From Candidatus Gastranaerophilales bacterium (GTDB lineage: Bacteria; Cyanobacteriota; Vampirovibrionia; Gastranaerophilales; Gastranaerophilaceae): DNA of 64,000 nucleotides. Below the pieces are notes generated by a model. That model saw nothing but the letters and a program-made list of their open reading frames with translations. It ran no database searches and was not told the DNA's origin. Below, in pieces: positions 35,130 to 44,131 of the stretch (positions within the stretch are counted from its first letter, which is position 1; each line of letters opens with the position of its first letter). The position numbers and the translations under genes are program-made. The stretch is taken from contig CANRMD010000005.1 in assembly GCA_947631645.1 (NCBI GenBank), positions 1-64,000 of the forward strand, in the 5' to 3' direction.

Positions 35130-36504
35130 AGTAAATGAAAAAGAAAATGTATTAAAACCGTTTTCTACAATGCAATTATTAATGTTTTGTCTGGGATTTT
35201 TCGGGCTTCAATTTGCTTGGCAAATGAGATTGGCACTATCAGGTCCCGTTACCGAAGAGTTAGGAGCTGATCCGTTGATATACGGACTTATATCGTTAGC
35301 GGGTCCTTTTTCGGGAATGGTTGTTCAACCGATAATCGGGGCATTAAGCGATAAAACAACTTCTCGTTTCGGAAGAAGAAGACCATACTTATTAGGCGGT
35401 GCAATACTTGCTTCTTTAGCTTTATGGGTTTTCCCAAATTCAGGTGCTATAGTTAAATATTTCGGCAATGCGTTCGGAGTTGCCATTGCTCCTTTAGCAG
35501 GGCTTGTTTTAGCAGGCATTATGATTTGGATTATTGATGCTTGCGTTAATATTGCTCAAGGCCCTTACAGAGCTTTAGTCCCCGATGTAGTTCCAAGACA
35601 GCAGCACGCTATAGCAAATTCTTATTTGAGTTTTGCAATCGGTTTGGGTTCTGTTGTCGCAGCTGCAACACCTCCTGTATTGAGTAAATTTTTTCACATT
35701 ACAATGCCTATCCCCGCTCAATTTTTAATGGCGGCTATCGCTTTTTCGGGTGCTATGCTTGTTACTTGTATTGCTATTAAAGAAAAACAATACGTTCCCG
35801 AAAAGAAAGAAGATACAGACGGAAAAAAATCTTTTATAACTTCTTTAAAAGAATTTTTAACAACATCACCGGAAATAGTTAAAATTTGTGCACTGCAGTT
35901 TTTTACTTGGATTGGAACAATGTGCCTTTTGTTATATTTCACTTTGTTCGTTGTACACAATTTATACGGAGTTCCTGATATTGCGGCAAACGGAACGGAT
36001 GAAAATATATATAATGCCGTAAGACTTTCAGGCACAAACTTTGCTCTTATTTGTATGGCGTTATTTAACTTAGTATGTTTTATAGTTTCAATCCCGATTG
36101 GTTATTTATCAACAAAATTCGGCAATAAATATGTTCATTCCGTTGCATTATTATTAATGGCAATAGCTTATTGCATACTTGGTTTTGCTCATTCTAAATT
36201 ATTGGTAGCATTCGGAATAGGTTTAGCAGGTATCGGCTGGGCTTCAATACTTGCTCTGCCTTTTGCAATGTTATCCGAATACATAAAACCCGGGTCTGAG
36301 GGTTCTGTAATGGGTATATTTAATATATTTATAGCCGGACCGCAAGTTGTTGTATGTACAATAGTTGCTTGGATTATTAATCACAGTACAACCGTCAACG
36401 AAGCGGGTACTTATTACCACTGGGAATACGCATTCTTTATAGGAGCTTTGGTGCTAATTTGTGCGGCAGCTGCATCTTTATTAATAAAAGAGAAAAAAGA
36501 TTAG
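35119..36504 (+). CDS. MFS transporter, SLC45/sugar-like branch
   Basis: The 461-residue protein has about 12 transmembrane segments. The loop motif QPIIGALSDKTTSRFGRRRPYLL (quoted in part: DKTTSRFGRRRPYLLGG) is typical of the SLC45/GPH-like sugar-proton symporters. Translation is coupled to etfA by an overlap. The substrate is not readable; its presence behind nadBC-etfBA may be only operon convenience. Confidence 0.88.
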   Translation: MTSEVNEKENVLKPFSTMQLLMFCLGFFGLQFAWQMRLALSGPVTEELGADPLIYGLISLAGPFSGMVVQPIIGALSDKTTSRFGRRRPYLLGGAILASLALWVFPNSGAIVKYFGNAFGVAIAPLAGLVLAGIMIWIIDACVNIAQGPYRALVPDVVPRQQHAIANSYLSFAIGLGSVVAAATPPVLSKFFHITMPIPAQFLMAAIAFSGAMLVTCIAIKEKQYVPEKKEDTDGKKSFITSLKEFLTTSPEIVKICALQFFTWIGTMCLLLYFTLFVVHNLYGVPDIAANGTDENIYNAVRLSGTNFALICMALFNLVCFIVSIPIGYLSTKFGNKYVHSVALLLMAIAYCILGFAHSKLLVAFGIGLAGIGWASILALPFAMLSEYIKPGSEGSVMGIFNIFIAGPQVVVCTIVAWIINHSTTVNEAGTYYHWEYAFFIGALVLICAAAASLLIKEKKD

Positions 36505-36509
36505 AAATA

Positions 36510-36538
36510 AAAAAGAGGAACATAAAGTTCCTCTTTTT
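36510..36538. terminator. Bidirectional intrinsic terminator
   Basis: AAAAAGAGGAAC (36510-36521) pairs with GTTCCTCTTTTT (36527-36538) across ATAAA. It lies between the convergent transporter and radical SAM genes. Confidence 0.88.
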
Positions 36539-37551
36539 TATATATTCTGCATTATAATATCTTTTACTTTTTGCATTTTATGAATTTTATATGTATAGCA
36601 TATCCCGCATTTATCCAACAAGCGTAATTTACATTCATCACAATCTTTACTTACATAGCAAACTCTTGCAAAGTTATCAATTTTGTTATAGAAATACTTA
36701 TACAAATTATCTGTATTTTTAAAATCAGAAATTGGAGCTTTCATATATTTTGACATACTAAAACATCTGACTGCATTTAAATCAGGTAATATATCAATAA
36801 CCGGCGTACAAGAATGACAAGTTGTAATAAAATCATTAGGTATAGAATATTTCTTTGCAATCATATTAATTTTAATTAAAACTTTTTTATCTTCAACTGT
36901 ATAAAAGCAATCAGGAAAGGAATTGCAATCATTAGTCGGCACTATTTCATTTTTTATGCAATCTTCAAAAAATTGGAATACATAAGGTTTTATATCTTTA
37001 AAACTTTGTAAAATATCTTCAGTATTTTCCTTGCTAACATTAGGTATTGCCGTGGAAAATCTTAAATTATGTTTATCCAGTATTTTTAAAAGCTCAAATA
37101 TATAATGATAATTAGTTTCGTTGGAATATAAATTAAAACTGAGGTCATATTTTTCTTTAGGTTCTTTTTGTAATAATTTAATGTTATTTTTTAGTTTTTC
37201 AAATCTTTCTTCACCAATATCCGAAGGAGGATTACAATTAATCAGTACATTAAATTTTTCATGTTTTATATCCTCAATAAACTTATCAATTTCAAGTCCG
37301 TTAGTGAATATAGTAACTAATTTAATTTGTTCATCATCCTTAAGCATTTTAATAAAATCTCTAAAATGAGGATGCAATGTAGGTTCGCCTCCTATTAACC
37401 CAATACGATTATTAGGATTTGTCTTAATAAACTCAACCGCTTTTTTAAAATTTTCTACCGAAATTTCGCTAAAACTTTTATTAACAAATTCATCTGCAAA
37501 ACAATAAGGACATTTTAAATTACATTTTGACGTTAAAAAAATATTTGCCAT
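36538..37551 (-). CDS. Radical SAM/SPASM-type protein
   Basis: The 337-residue protein has the radical SAM motif CNLKCPYC (C10, C14, C17) at the very N-terminus, GLIGGEPTLHP as the SAM-binding segment, and a cysteine-rich C-terminus (CHSC, then CDEC and CGIC) like a SPASM domain with extra iron-sulfur clusters. It is unlike the array at 16-21 kb, which has SPASM first. It starts 4 bp past the aminotransferase stop and is the last gene of that operon. Confidence 0.87.
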   Translation of the reverse strand: MANIFLTSKCNLKCPYCFADEFVNKSFSEISVENFKKAVEFIKTNPNNRIGLIGGEPTLHPHFRDFIKMLKDDEQIKLVTIFTNGLEIDKFIEDIKHEKFNVLINCNPPSDIGEERFEKLKNNIKLLQKEPKEKYDLSFNLYSNETNYHYIFELLKILDKHNLRFSTAIPNVSKENTEDILQSFKDIKPYVFQFFEDCIKNEIVPTNDCNSFPDCFYTVEDKKVLIKINMIAKKYSIPNDFITTCHSCTPVIDILPDLNAVRCFSMSKYMKAPISDFKNTDNLYKYFYNKIDNFARVCYVSKDCDECKLRLLDKCGICYTYKIHKMQKVKDIIMQNI

Positions 37552-37555
37552 ATAA

Positions 37556-38719
37556 TTACTTCCTTAATCTATTAACATAATTATTTAATCTTATCATAGC
37601 TGACTTTAAATTGTCCAAAGAATAAGCATAGGAAATTCTAAGATAACCCTCACCACTTTCACCAAAAGCACTGCCCGGGATTGCAGCAACCTTTTCTTCC
37701 TGAAGAAGTTTAGTTGCAAATTCTTCGCTTGTCATACCGAATTCCTTAATGCAAGGAAATACATAAAAAGCCCCAAAAGGTTCAAAACATGGAAGATTCA
37801 TTTCTTTAAAAGCGTTTATCAAAAATCTTCTTCTTTGATTATATGCCTGACGCATCTGAGCTACATCATCATCACCGTTTTTTATTGCCTCAACAGCTGC
37901 ATACTGGCTTGTTGTAGGTGCACACATTATAGCAAATTGATGAATTTTAAGCATCTGTTTTACTATCTCTTTCGGAGCACAAGCATAGCCTAAACGCCAG
38001 CCTGTCATTGCATATGATTTAGAAAAACCGTTTATTAATATTGTACGTTCTTTCATTTTAGGAAGAGACGCGATTGAAACATGTTTACCATTGTATGTTA
38101 ATTCTGAATATATTTCATCTGACATTACATAAATATCATTATCAATAATAACTTCGGCAATTTTTTCCAAATCATCTTTTTCCATAATTGAGCCGGTAGG
38201 ATTATTAGGAAAAGGAAGAATTAAAAGCTTAGTTCTTGGAGTAACAGCTTTTTGTAGTTCCTCCGCCGTAAGTCTGAACTGATTTTTAGCCTGTAAATTG
38301 ACAATAACAGGTTTTGCATTTGCCAATATTGCACACGGTTCATAAGAAACATAAGAGGGTTGAGGAATTATAACTTCATCACCGTTATTAACAAGTGCTC
38401 TTATACCGATATCAATAGCTTCAGAACCCCCAACCGTAACAAGTATTTCACTATCTGGGTTATATGAAATATTTTGAGTTCTGTTTATATAGTTCGAAAT
38501 TTCAAATCTTAAATCTTTCAACCCCGAGTTAGAAGTATAAAAGGTTCTGCCTTTTTCAAAAGCATAAATACCCTCATCTCTAATATGCCAAGGCGTATCA
38601 AAGTCAGGTTCACCTACACCTAAAGAAATAACATCTTTCATCTCACTGACAAGGTCGAAAAACTTTCTTATTCCTGATGGCTTTATGTTTATTACTTTGT
38701 TTGAAAGTTCTTTTGTCAA
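37556..38719 (-). CDS. PLP-dependent class I aminotransferase
   Basis: The 387-residue fold-type I aminotransferase has GVGEPDFDTP near 34, PNNPTG near 171, SDEIYSEL near 200, and the PLP lysine K234 in NGFSKSYAMTGWR. The closest groups are aspartate/aromatic or LL-type aminotransferases; the substrate is uncertain. Its start overlaps the stop of the Lrp-type regulator (ATGA), implying co-regulation. Confidence 0.92.
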   Translation of the reverse strand: MTKELSNKVINIKPSGIRKFFDLVSEMKDVISLGVGEPDFDTPWHIRDEGIYAFEKGRTFYTSNSGLKDLRFEISNYINRTQNISYNPDSEILVTVGGSEAIDIGIRALVNNGDEVIIPQPSYVSYEPCAILANAKPVIVNLQAKNQFRLTAEELQKAVTPRTKLLILPFPNNPTGSIMEKDDLEKIAEVIIDNDIYVMSDEIYSELTYNGKHVSIASLPKMKERTILINGFSKSYAMTGWRLGYACAPKEIVKQMLKIHQFAIMCAPTTSQYAAVEAIKNGDDDVAQMRQAYNQRRRFLINAFKEMNLPCFEPFGAFYVFPCIKEFGMTSEEFATKLLQEEKVAAIPGSAFGESGEGYLRISYAYSLDNLKSAMIRLNNYVNRLRK

Positions 38720-39198
38720 GGTGATACTATCTCTCTTTCATCTTCATGTTTTTTAGCTAAAATAGTGCCGTAATCTTTATATTTTTTAAGAATAAAATGA
38801 GTACCCGTACTCAAAACGCTTTCAAGAGTAGAAAGTTTATCCGATACAAAGTTTGCAATTTCTCTTAGTGATTTTTCTTCCAATATAACAAGCAAGTCAA
38901 ACCCGCCTGAAATTAAGTATACAGCTTTAACCTCGGGATAGTTATATATTCTTTCCGCAATTTTATCAAATCCTTGCCCCCTTTGAGGAGTAACTCTGAC
39001 TTCTATTAAAGCAGTTACCTTCTCGATAGAAGTTTTTTCCCAATCTATTAAAGTATTATAGCCGCATATAATACCGTCTTTTTCCAATGTTTCAAGCTCT
39101 TTTAAAACATCTTCTTCTTTTTGTCCGAGCAGAACAGCAAGTTCATTTAATCCTATTCTGCTGTTCTTTTCTATTATTGAAAGTAATTCTTCTCTCAT
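38716..39198 (-). CDS. Lrp/AsnC-family transcriptional regulator
   Basis: The 160-residue protein has an N-terminal winged helix (residues ~1-50: LLSIIEKNSRIGLNELAVLLG) and an AsnC ligand-sensing domain (VRVTPQRGQGFDKIAERI, YLISGGFDLLVILE). It probably senses an amino acid and controls the overlapping aminotransferase. It lies 15 bp after the nitroreductase gene. Confidence 0.9.
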   Translation of the reverse strand: MREELLSIIEKNSRIGLNELAVLLGQKEEDVLKELETLEKDGIICGYNTLIDWEKTSIEKVTALIEVRVTPQRGQGFDKIAERIYNYPEVKAVYLISGGFDLLVILEEKSLREIANFVSDKLSTLESVLSTGTHFILKKYKDYGTILAKKHEDEREIVSP

Positions 39199-39213
39199 AA
39201 AAAACCTCTTTAA

Positions 39214-40098
39214 TTATCTGATTAAGTTCCAGAAATATCTTTTTATAGTTTTTCCGACTGATAATTTTTTTATTCTTGCAGATTTTGCACTGACAATATC
39301 AACATTTTCTGGTTGAATTGAACGTTGATAATTAACCGCCTTTGGTCCGAACAACATAACATATTGCGGAGAATAACCGCTTGGCACTTCAAGATACTCG
39401 CAAAGTTCAGGGAAAACTTTTAATATCATTTCGCCATAACCGCACCAACAAGTTCCAATACCCATACTTTGTGCATACATTTCAAAATAACTTAAAGCAA
39501 TAATCGCGTCTTCTTTTGCACAAGGAGCTTTAACCGAATTAGAAACAACCAGCATATGGGGAGCTCCTCTAAAGATTATGTCTTCGCCATTTATAAAAAA
39601 TTTTGTTAAAGATGAAAATTTATCCATTATGGCTTTAATCGGTTTTTTTGTAAGTGCATTAATTACTTTATTATTTGTATATGTCCTAAATTCATCCATA
39701 ACATTAACATCATCAATAAAAGCAAAATGAAGCTTATGATAATTACATCCCGTTGGTATCCAAGGGAGCATATCTTTTAATTTTTGCATTTTATCGGGTT
39801 CTAAATTTTCATGTTTATATTGTCTGTCACTTCTGCGGGACTTAATTAAATTTAATATCATTTCAGGGTTTTGAGAATATATTTTTTCAGACTCTTCAGG
39901 TTTTTTATCTAATATAGAAATAGCTCCGACAGGACAAATTGCCATACAATGCTGGCATTTTAAACAATTTTTAGGAGCCGAAGCAACAGGTGCCGAATTA
40001 TTATCAGGTTGTGATAACACTTTTGCTATACAATCTTTTACACATAACCCGCAATGTATACATTTCTGTTCATCAACTTTAAAATTTAATTCCGACAT
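39214..40098 (-). CDS. Nitroreductase-family protein with two N-terminal 4Fe-4S clusters
   Basis: The 294-residue protein begins with a ferredoxin domain (CIHCGLCVKDC and CLKCQHCMAICPVG, residues ~13-55). A flavin-binding nitroreductase domain with RRSDRQYKHE follows. Such fusions are common in anaerobes and probably pass electrons from ferredoxin to FMN. AAGGAG precedes the ATG, and it heads the operon with the regulator, aminotransferase and radical SAM genes. Confidence 0.9.
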   Translation of the reverse strand: MSELNFKVDEQKCIHCGLCVKDCIAKVLSQPDNNSAPVASAPKNCLKCQHCMAICPVGAISILDKKPEESEKIYSQNPEMILNLIKSRRSDRQYKHENLEPDKMQKLKDMLPWIPTGCNYHKLHFAFIDDVNVMDEFRTYTNNKVINALTKKPIKAIMDKFSSLTKFFINGEDIIFRGAPHMLVVSNSVKAPCAKEDAIIALSYFEMYAQSMGIGTCWCGYGEMILKVFPELCEYLEVPSGYSPQYVMLFGPKAVNYQRSIQPENVDIVSAKSARIKKLSVGKTIKRYFWNLIR

Positions 40099-40202
40099 AA
40101 AAACTCCTTTTTATTTGATGATAACAATATTTTATAATAAATACAATAATTATAAATAAGTATTGACTTAAAATATTTAGCAAGTAATATAATAATTGCT
40201 GA

Positions 40203-40278
40203 GGGCGTTTAGCTCAGTTGGTAGAGCGCCTCCCTTACAAGGAGGATGTCAGGAGTTCAAGTCTCTTAACGCCCACCA
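40203..40278 (+). tRNA. tRNA-Val (anticodon TAC), CCA encoded
   Basis: It folds as a full cloverleaf: acceptor GGGCGTT/AACGCCC, D-arm TAGCTCAGTTGGTAGAGC, anticodon loop CTTACAA, T-loop TTCAAGT, discriminator A, CCA at 40276-40278. Confidence 0.96.
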
Positions 40279-40283
40279 TATAT

Positions 40284-40309
40284 AAAAGAGGTTTAAAAGC
40301 CTCTTTTTT
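40284..40309 (+). terminator. Intrinsic terminator of tRNA-Val
   Basis: AAAAGAGG (40284-40291) pairs with CCTCTTTT (40300-40307), followed by further T residues. It starts 6 bp after the tRNA. Confidence 0.8.
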
Positions 40310-40596
40310 ATTGCGTTTGCGAGACAAATGGAACGGTTTCTCAATTGCCCACCGCCTCATCGTCGCTGTACAATTTATACACACACCTCTGCCCTCGATT
40401 TGCTCGTTAAGCCCATCGGGCTAAAACTCGCTTTTCTCGGGTTGTCTAAGCTGGGCTTGAACCCTTATAAAATTCCTCCCCTTGAGAAGTGAATAAAATA
40501 ATAATCCTTATTATTTAAAAAATCTTTTAATCTGTGCGTTATAACATCAGTATTCTTTTATGTTAATATTAAAAAGTAAATAAAAATGAGGAAAAA
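40310..40596. other. Non-coding block, GC-richer at its start, after tRNA-Val
   Basis: No gene is supported. Positions ~40311-40480 are visibly richer in G+C than the surrounding DNA and contain a short hairpin, AGCCCATCGGGCT at ~40409-40421. The open frames that run through it are continuations of the tRNA sequence. It may be a dispersed intergenic repeat. The remainder (~40490-40596) is AT-rich leader for the next gene, ending with GAGG before the ATG. Confidence 0.5.
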
Positions 40597-41703
40597 ATGA
40601 ACGAAAACCCTGAAATATCAATATTATGTTGTTCTTATAATCATGAAAAATATATTGAGCAGACAATTAAAAGTATATTAAATCAAACATTTCAAAATTT
40701 TGAAATAATTGTTGTTGATGACCACTCTAACGATAATACATTAAGTGTTTTACAACAGTTTAATGATACAAGATTAAAAATCTTTACCAAAGAATTCAAT
40801 CAGGGAATAAATAACTCCATTAATATGGCCTTAAAAAATGTAAAAGGAGAATATATTGTTTTCTTTGGTACAGATGATGTTATGGAACCTGATTTTTTGG
40901 AATTAATACATAAAACATTTTTGGAAACACAAACAGATGTTATTTATTCTCCATTAAAGATTATTGACTGTGAAGGTAATTTGAAAAAAGAAAAGGGCAA
41001 AATTGAAATAATAAAATTACCTGTTGATAAAACGAAATACGAAATTTTAAATGAAATGTTTTTGAAAAATAATTGCCTTACGTCTCCCGGAATGGCAGTA
41101 AGAACAAAAGTTTTTAAAAAATATATGCCTTATGATGAAGGAATTATAAATAATCAGGATTATTATATTCATGTTAATTTACTTTTAGAAAATAACATAT
41201 ATATTTTAAATGAAGCTAAAATTTTATACAGGCACGATGATAAACATAAGAGTTTATCAAGTGATAATGATAGTTCAAGATTAATTCAGGAAGTGGCCGA
41301 GTGCCCCAGAGTAATGGATTGTTTTCTAAAAACAGATGATATAGAATTATTGAAAAAAATTTTCCCCGAAGATAAAGATTTATTTAAACATAAAGAATTA
41401 ATACCGTTTTATTTCGGTAAACAGGCTATAAAATCAAAGAGTATTCATCGCCAACTTTGGGGATATAGAACTATTATGAATTTTATTTCCGATAATGATA
41501 ATTTTAAATTACTCTATAAATTAGAAAAATTTAATTTTGCAGATTATCTTTTATTGAAGAAAAGATTTAATATTTCCAATCCTTTTGAATATCCAAAATA
41601 TCAAAAATATAAAAAATTATATAAAATACTGTTAAAATATTCTGTGATATCGACAATATTAATAATTATTTCAATAATTTTATTAATAAATAAGTTTATT
41701 TAA
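40597..41703 (+). CDS. Family 2 glycosyltransferase with C-terminal membrane anchor
   Basis: The 368-residue protein has a GT-A fold: ISILCCSYNHEKYIEQTIKS, the aspartates of VVDDHSNDNT, and FFGTDDVME as the DxD-like segment. The last ~25 residues form one hydrophobic helix (YSVISTILIIISIILLI), so it likely sits on the inner membrane face. Acceptor unknown. Confidence 0.9.
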   Translation: MNENPEISILCCSYNHEKYIEQTIKSILNQTFQNFEIIVVDDHSNDNTLSVLQQFNDTRLKIFTKEFNQGINNSINMALKNVKGEYIVFFGTDDVMEPDFLELIHKTFLETQTDVIYSPLKIIDCEGNLKKEKGKIEIIKLPVDKTKYEILNEMFLKNNCLTSPGMAVRTKVFKKYMPYDEGIINNQDYYIHVNLLLENNIYILNEAKILYRHDDKHKSLSSDNDSSRLIQEVAECPRVMDCFLKTDDIELLKKIFPEDKDLFKHKELIPFYFGKQAIKSKSIHRQLWGYRTIMNFISDNDNFKLLYKLEKFNFADYLLLKKRFNISNPFEYPKYQKYKKLYKILLKYSVISTILIIISIILLINKFI

Positions 41704-41840
41704 AAAATTGCGAATATATATTATTTCACCTGATTTTTTATATCTGAGAAAAATCATTTTGTACTCTTAAAGTATGGTTACAAATTTTAAAATAGATTAT
41801 ATAATGGTGCAGATATATAAAAAATGAGAGGTTGGAAGTT

Positions 41841-42488
41841 ATGGCTTTGCATCAATTAAAGTATCCGTACAGAAAATTTATATTGCCGATGGCAAAAAAA
41901 ATATCCTTTATTAATCCTGATGTATTCAGTTGGATTGCATTTTGTGTAACTTTTATAACCGGTTATTTTTTCTATATGGGAAATCAAAACCCGCAGTTAT
42001 TTTTATGGATTATATTTTTAATATTTTGCAGAATGACATTAAATACGCTTGATGGTGTTGTTGCAATACAAAGAGGTGATGACAGTAAAATACACGGCAA
42101 AATTATAAATGCACTGCCTGACAGATACGGTGATTTATTTGTTGTCGGCGGAATTTTATTAAGTCCGATTTGTAATGATTTAATAGGAGTTTTGGGATTA
42201 GGAACAATGTTTCTTGTGAGCTATTCGGGAATGCTTGGAAAAGCTTTGGGAGTTTCTTGGCAAGGACATGGCCCTCTTGATAAAGTAGAAAGATTATTTT
42301 TGCTTATGATTTTTGCCGCACTTCAATATTGGGGTTATATACATAATGCTCCGAGTATTAAATTTATGAATTTTGATTTGTCTTATTTGGAAATTTGTAT
42401 GTTAGTTTTCTTTGTTTTAGGTCAAATTACCGTTTTGAGGAGAGTCGACGGAATTAATAAAGAAGCAAAGGAAATTGAAAGGAATTAA
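41841..42488 (+). CDS. CDP-alcohol phosphatidyltransferase, copy 1
   Basis: The 215-residue polytopic membrane enzyme should swap CMP of a CDP-lipid for an alcohol. The active-site block LNTLDGVVAIQ...NALPDRYGD differs from the textbook motif: the first aspartate is Asn, the Arg of AR is Ile, and the spacing to DRYGD is changed. I placed the start at the ATG 41841 with GAGAGG upstream; a TTG at 41832 is the other option. It heads a four-gene lipid operon. Confidence 0.87.
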   Translation: MALHQLKYPYRKFILPMAKKISFINPDVFSWIAFCVTFITGYFFYMGNQNPQLFLWIIFLIFCRMTLNTLDGVVAIQRGDDSKIHGKIINALPDRYGDLFVVGGILLSPICNDLIGVLGLGTMFLVSYSGMLGKALGVSWQGHGPLDKVERLFLLMIFAALQYWGYIHNAPSIKFMNFDLSYLEICMLVFFVLGQITVLRRVDGINKEAKEIERN

Positions 42489-42490
42489 TA

Positions 42491-43447
42491 ATGGAGCAAT
42501 TTATAATTACACCTACCGTTAGAATTGTATTAATCGGGTTATATATATTCCTTTTTGCCTTAATGGGTATTTTTAAAATTTTGCAAATTATGAAAAAGAA
42601 TGTTGATAATTGGCTTATCAGAACACGTTCTTTTATATTTATAACAATAATATTTACTGTAGCCGTATGCTCTTGTGTTGTTGGGGCATACTTGTTAATA
42701 GGGCTGTTAAGTTATTTGGCATTAAAAGAATTCTTTTCCTTTACTCCGACCAGAACAACTGACAGAAAAGTTATTTTATGGGCGTATTGCTCTATTCCTA
42801 TACAGTTGTATATTATTTACAGTCATTGGGTAGTTCTGTTTTATTTGTTTATCCCGTTATATGTATTTTTACTTATAACTGTCAGAATGGTTATAGCCAG
42901 TAATACGGATGGGTTTTTAAAATCTTTGGCAACAATACAATGGGGTTTAATGACTTCGGTATATGCATTGGGATATTTGGCATTAATACTTACAATACCG
43001 TTTAAATATAACCCTGCCGGCGGAAGTGTGGGGCTGTTATTCTATATTTTATTAATAACCGTTACAAATGATTTTATGCAAATGTTCTGCGGAAAAGCGT
43101 TCGGCAAACATAAAATTATACCAAAAGTTAGTCCGAATAAAACATGGGAAGGCTTTTTAGGCGGAGTAATTGCTACAACAATATTTTCAATGGTTGTTGC
43201 TCCGTTCTTAACCCCGTTCTCATCATTGCAAGCGGCATTCGCAGGGTTTGTGCTGGCAATAGCCGGATTCTTCGGAGATGTTGCTATGTCTGCAGTTAAA
43301 AGAGATATGGGTGTTAAAGATACAAGCTCTCTTATCCCCGGGCATGGCGGTGTTTTAGATAGATTTGACAGCTTAATATTTACTGCACCTTTATTTTTCC
43401 ATTATTTTGCTTATATAAACCCAATTGTAATTGCAAGAGGTCATTAA
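42491..43447 (+). CDS. Phosphatidate cytidylyltransferase, second copy
   Basis: The 318-residue membrane protein has about eight hydrophobic segments and the full CdsA signature (KRDMGVKDTSSLIPGHGG, then VLDRFDS). It follows copy 1 of the phosphotransferase by 2 bp and precedes PlsC directly, so it probably supplies the CDP-lipid used by its neighbours. Confidence 0.92.
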   Translation: MEQFIITPTVRIVLIGLYIFLFALMGIFKILQIMKKNVDNWLIRTRSFIFITIIFTVAVCSCVVGAYLLIGLLSYLALKEFFSFTPTRTTDRKVILWAYCSIPIQLYIIYSHWVVLFYLFIPLYVFLLITVRMVIASNTDGFLKSLATIQWGLMTSVYALGYLALILTIPFKYNPAGGSVGLLFYILLITVTNDFMQMFCGKAFGKHKIIPKVSPNKTWEGFLGGVIATTIFSMVVAPFLTPFSSLQAAFAGFVLAIAGFFGDVAMSAVKRDMGVKDTSSLIPGHGGVLDRFDSLIFTAPLFFHYFAYINPIVIARGH

Positions 43448-43448
43448 T

Positions 43449-44108
43449 ATGTTTTTTTGTAAATTATTTAAGTATCTTTTGTTCCTGTTTATAATTAAAC
43501 CGTTTATTTATCTTGGGCTGGGTGTAAATGTATCTGGAATAAATAATCTTCCTAAAATAGACAAAGGTGCTTCCATAATTGTTGCAAATCATAACAGTCA
43601 TATAGATACTCTGCTTTTAATGAGTTTGTTTAGCTGTTCTCAAATATTGAAAATTCATCCGGTTGCGGCTGCCGATTATTTTTGTAATACCAAGTTTAAA
43701 CAGTTTGTATTTACAAAATTACTCGGAATAATTCCTATTTCACGAAAAGTTCAAAAAGCAACAAAAGAAGAAATTTTTAAAGATATTAATGAAAAGCTGA
43801 GAGAGGGCGAAACTATTATAATATATCCAGAGGGAACAAGAGGGGAAAATAATGAACTTAATAAGTTTAAATCAGGAATAGCTCACATAGCAAAAATGAA
43901 CCCTGATATACCTGTAATACCTTGTTATATAAACGGCCCCGATAAAATTTTGCCTAAAGGTGCTTTTTTGTGGGTGCCTTTTATTGCCGATGTATATGTA
44001 GCGGAACCTATATATTACAATAATACGCCCACAAAAGAATTTACCGAACAAATAAGAAAAGTTGTAGAAAATTTAAAAAACGAGCATAAGAAAAAAGAAG
44101 AATTATAA
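43449..44108 (+). CDS. plsC: 1-acyl-glycerol-3-phosphate acyltransferase (PlsC family)
   Basis: The 219-residue acyltransferase has the NHxxxxD-type block ANHNSHID (H48, D53) and the YPEGTRGE acceptor motif. Start at 43449 has AGAGG upstream; an in-frame TTG at 43431 overlaps the previous gene. It makes phosphatidate for the CdsA-like enzyme beside it. Confidence 0.9.
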   Translation: MFFCKLFKYLLFLFIIKPFIYLGLGVNVSGINNLPKIDKGASIIVANHNSHIDTLLLMSLFSCSQILKIHPVAAADYFCNTKFKQFVFTKLLGIIPISRKVQKATKEEIFKDINEKLREGETIIIYPEGTRGENNELNKFKSGIAHIAKMNPDIPVIPCYINGPDKILPKGAFLWVPFIADVYVAEPIYYNNTPTKEFTEQIRKVVENLKNEHKKKEEL

Positions 44109-44131
44109 TTTTAATTAATAAGGAGCTTATT

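Noticed and set aside
40218-40424. 68-codon open frame through tRNA-Val and the following block
   Set aside because: It is a translation of the tRNA gene and its terminator, a common false gene.
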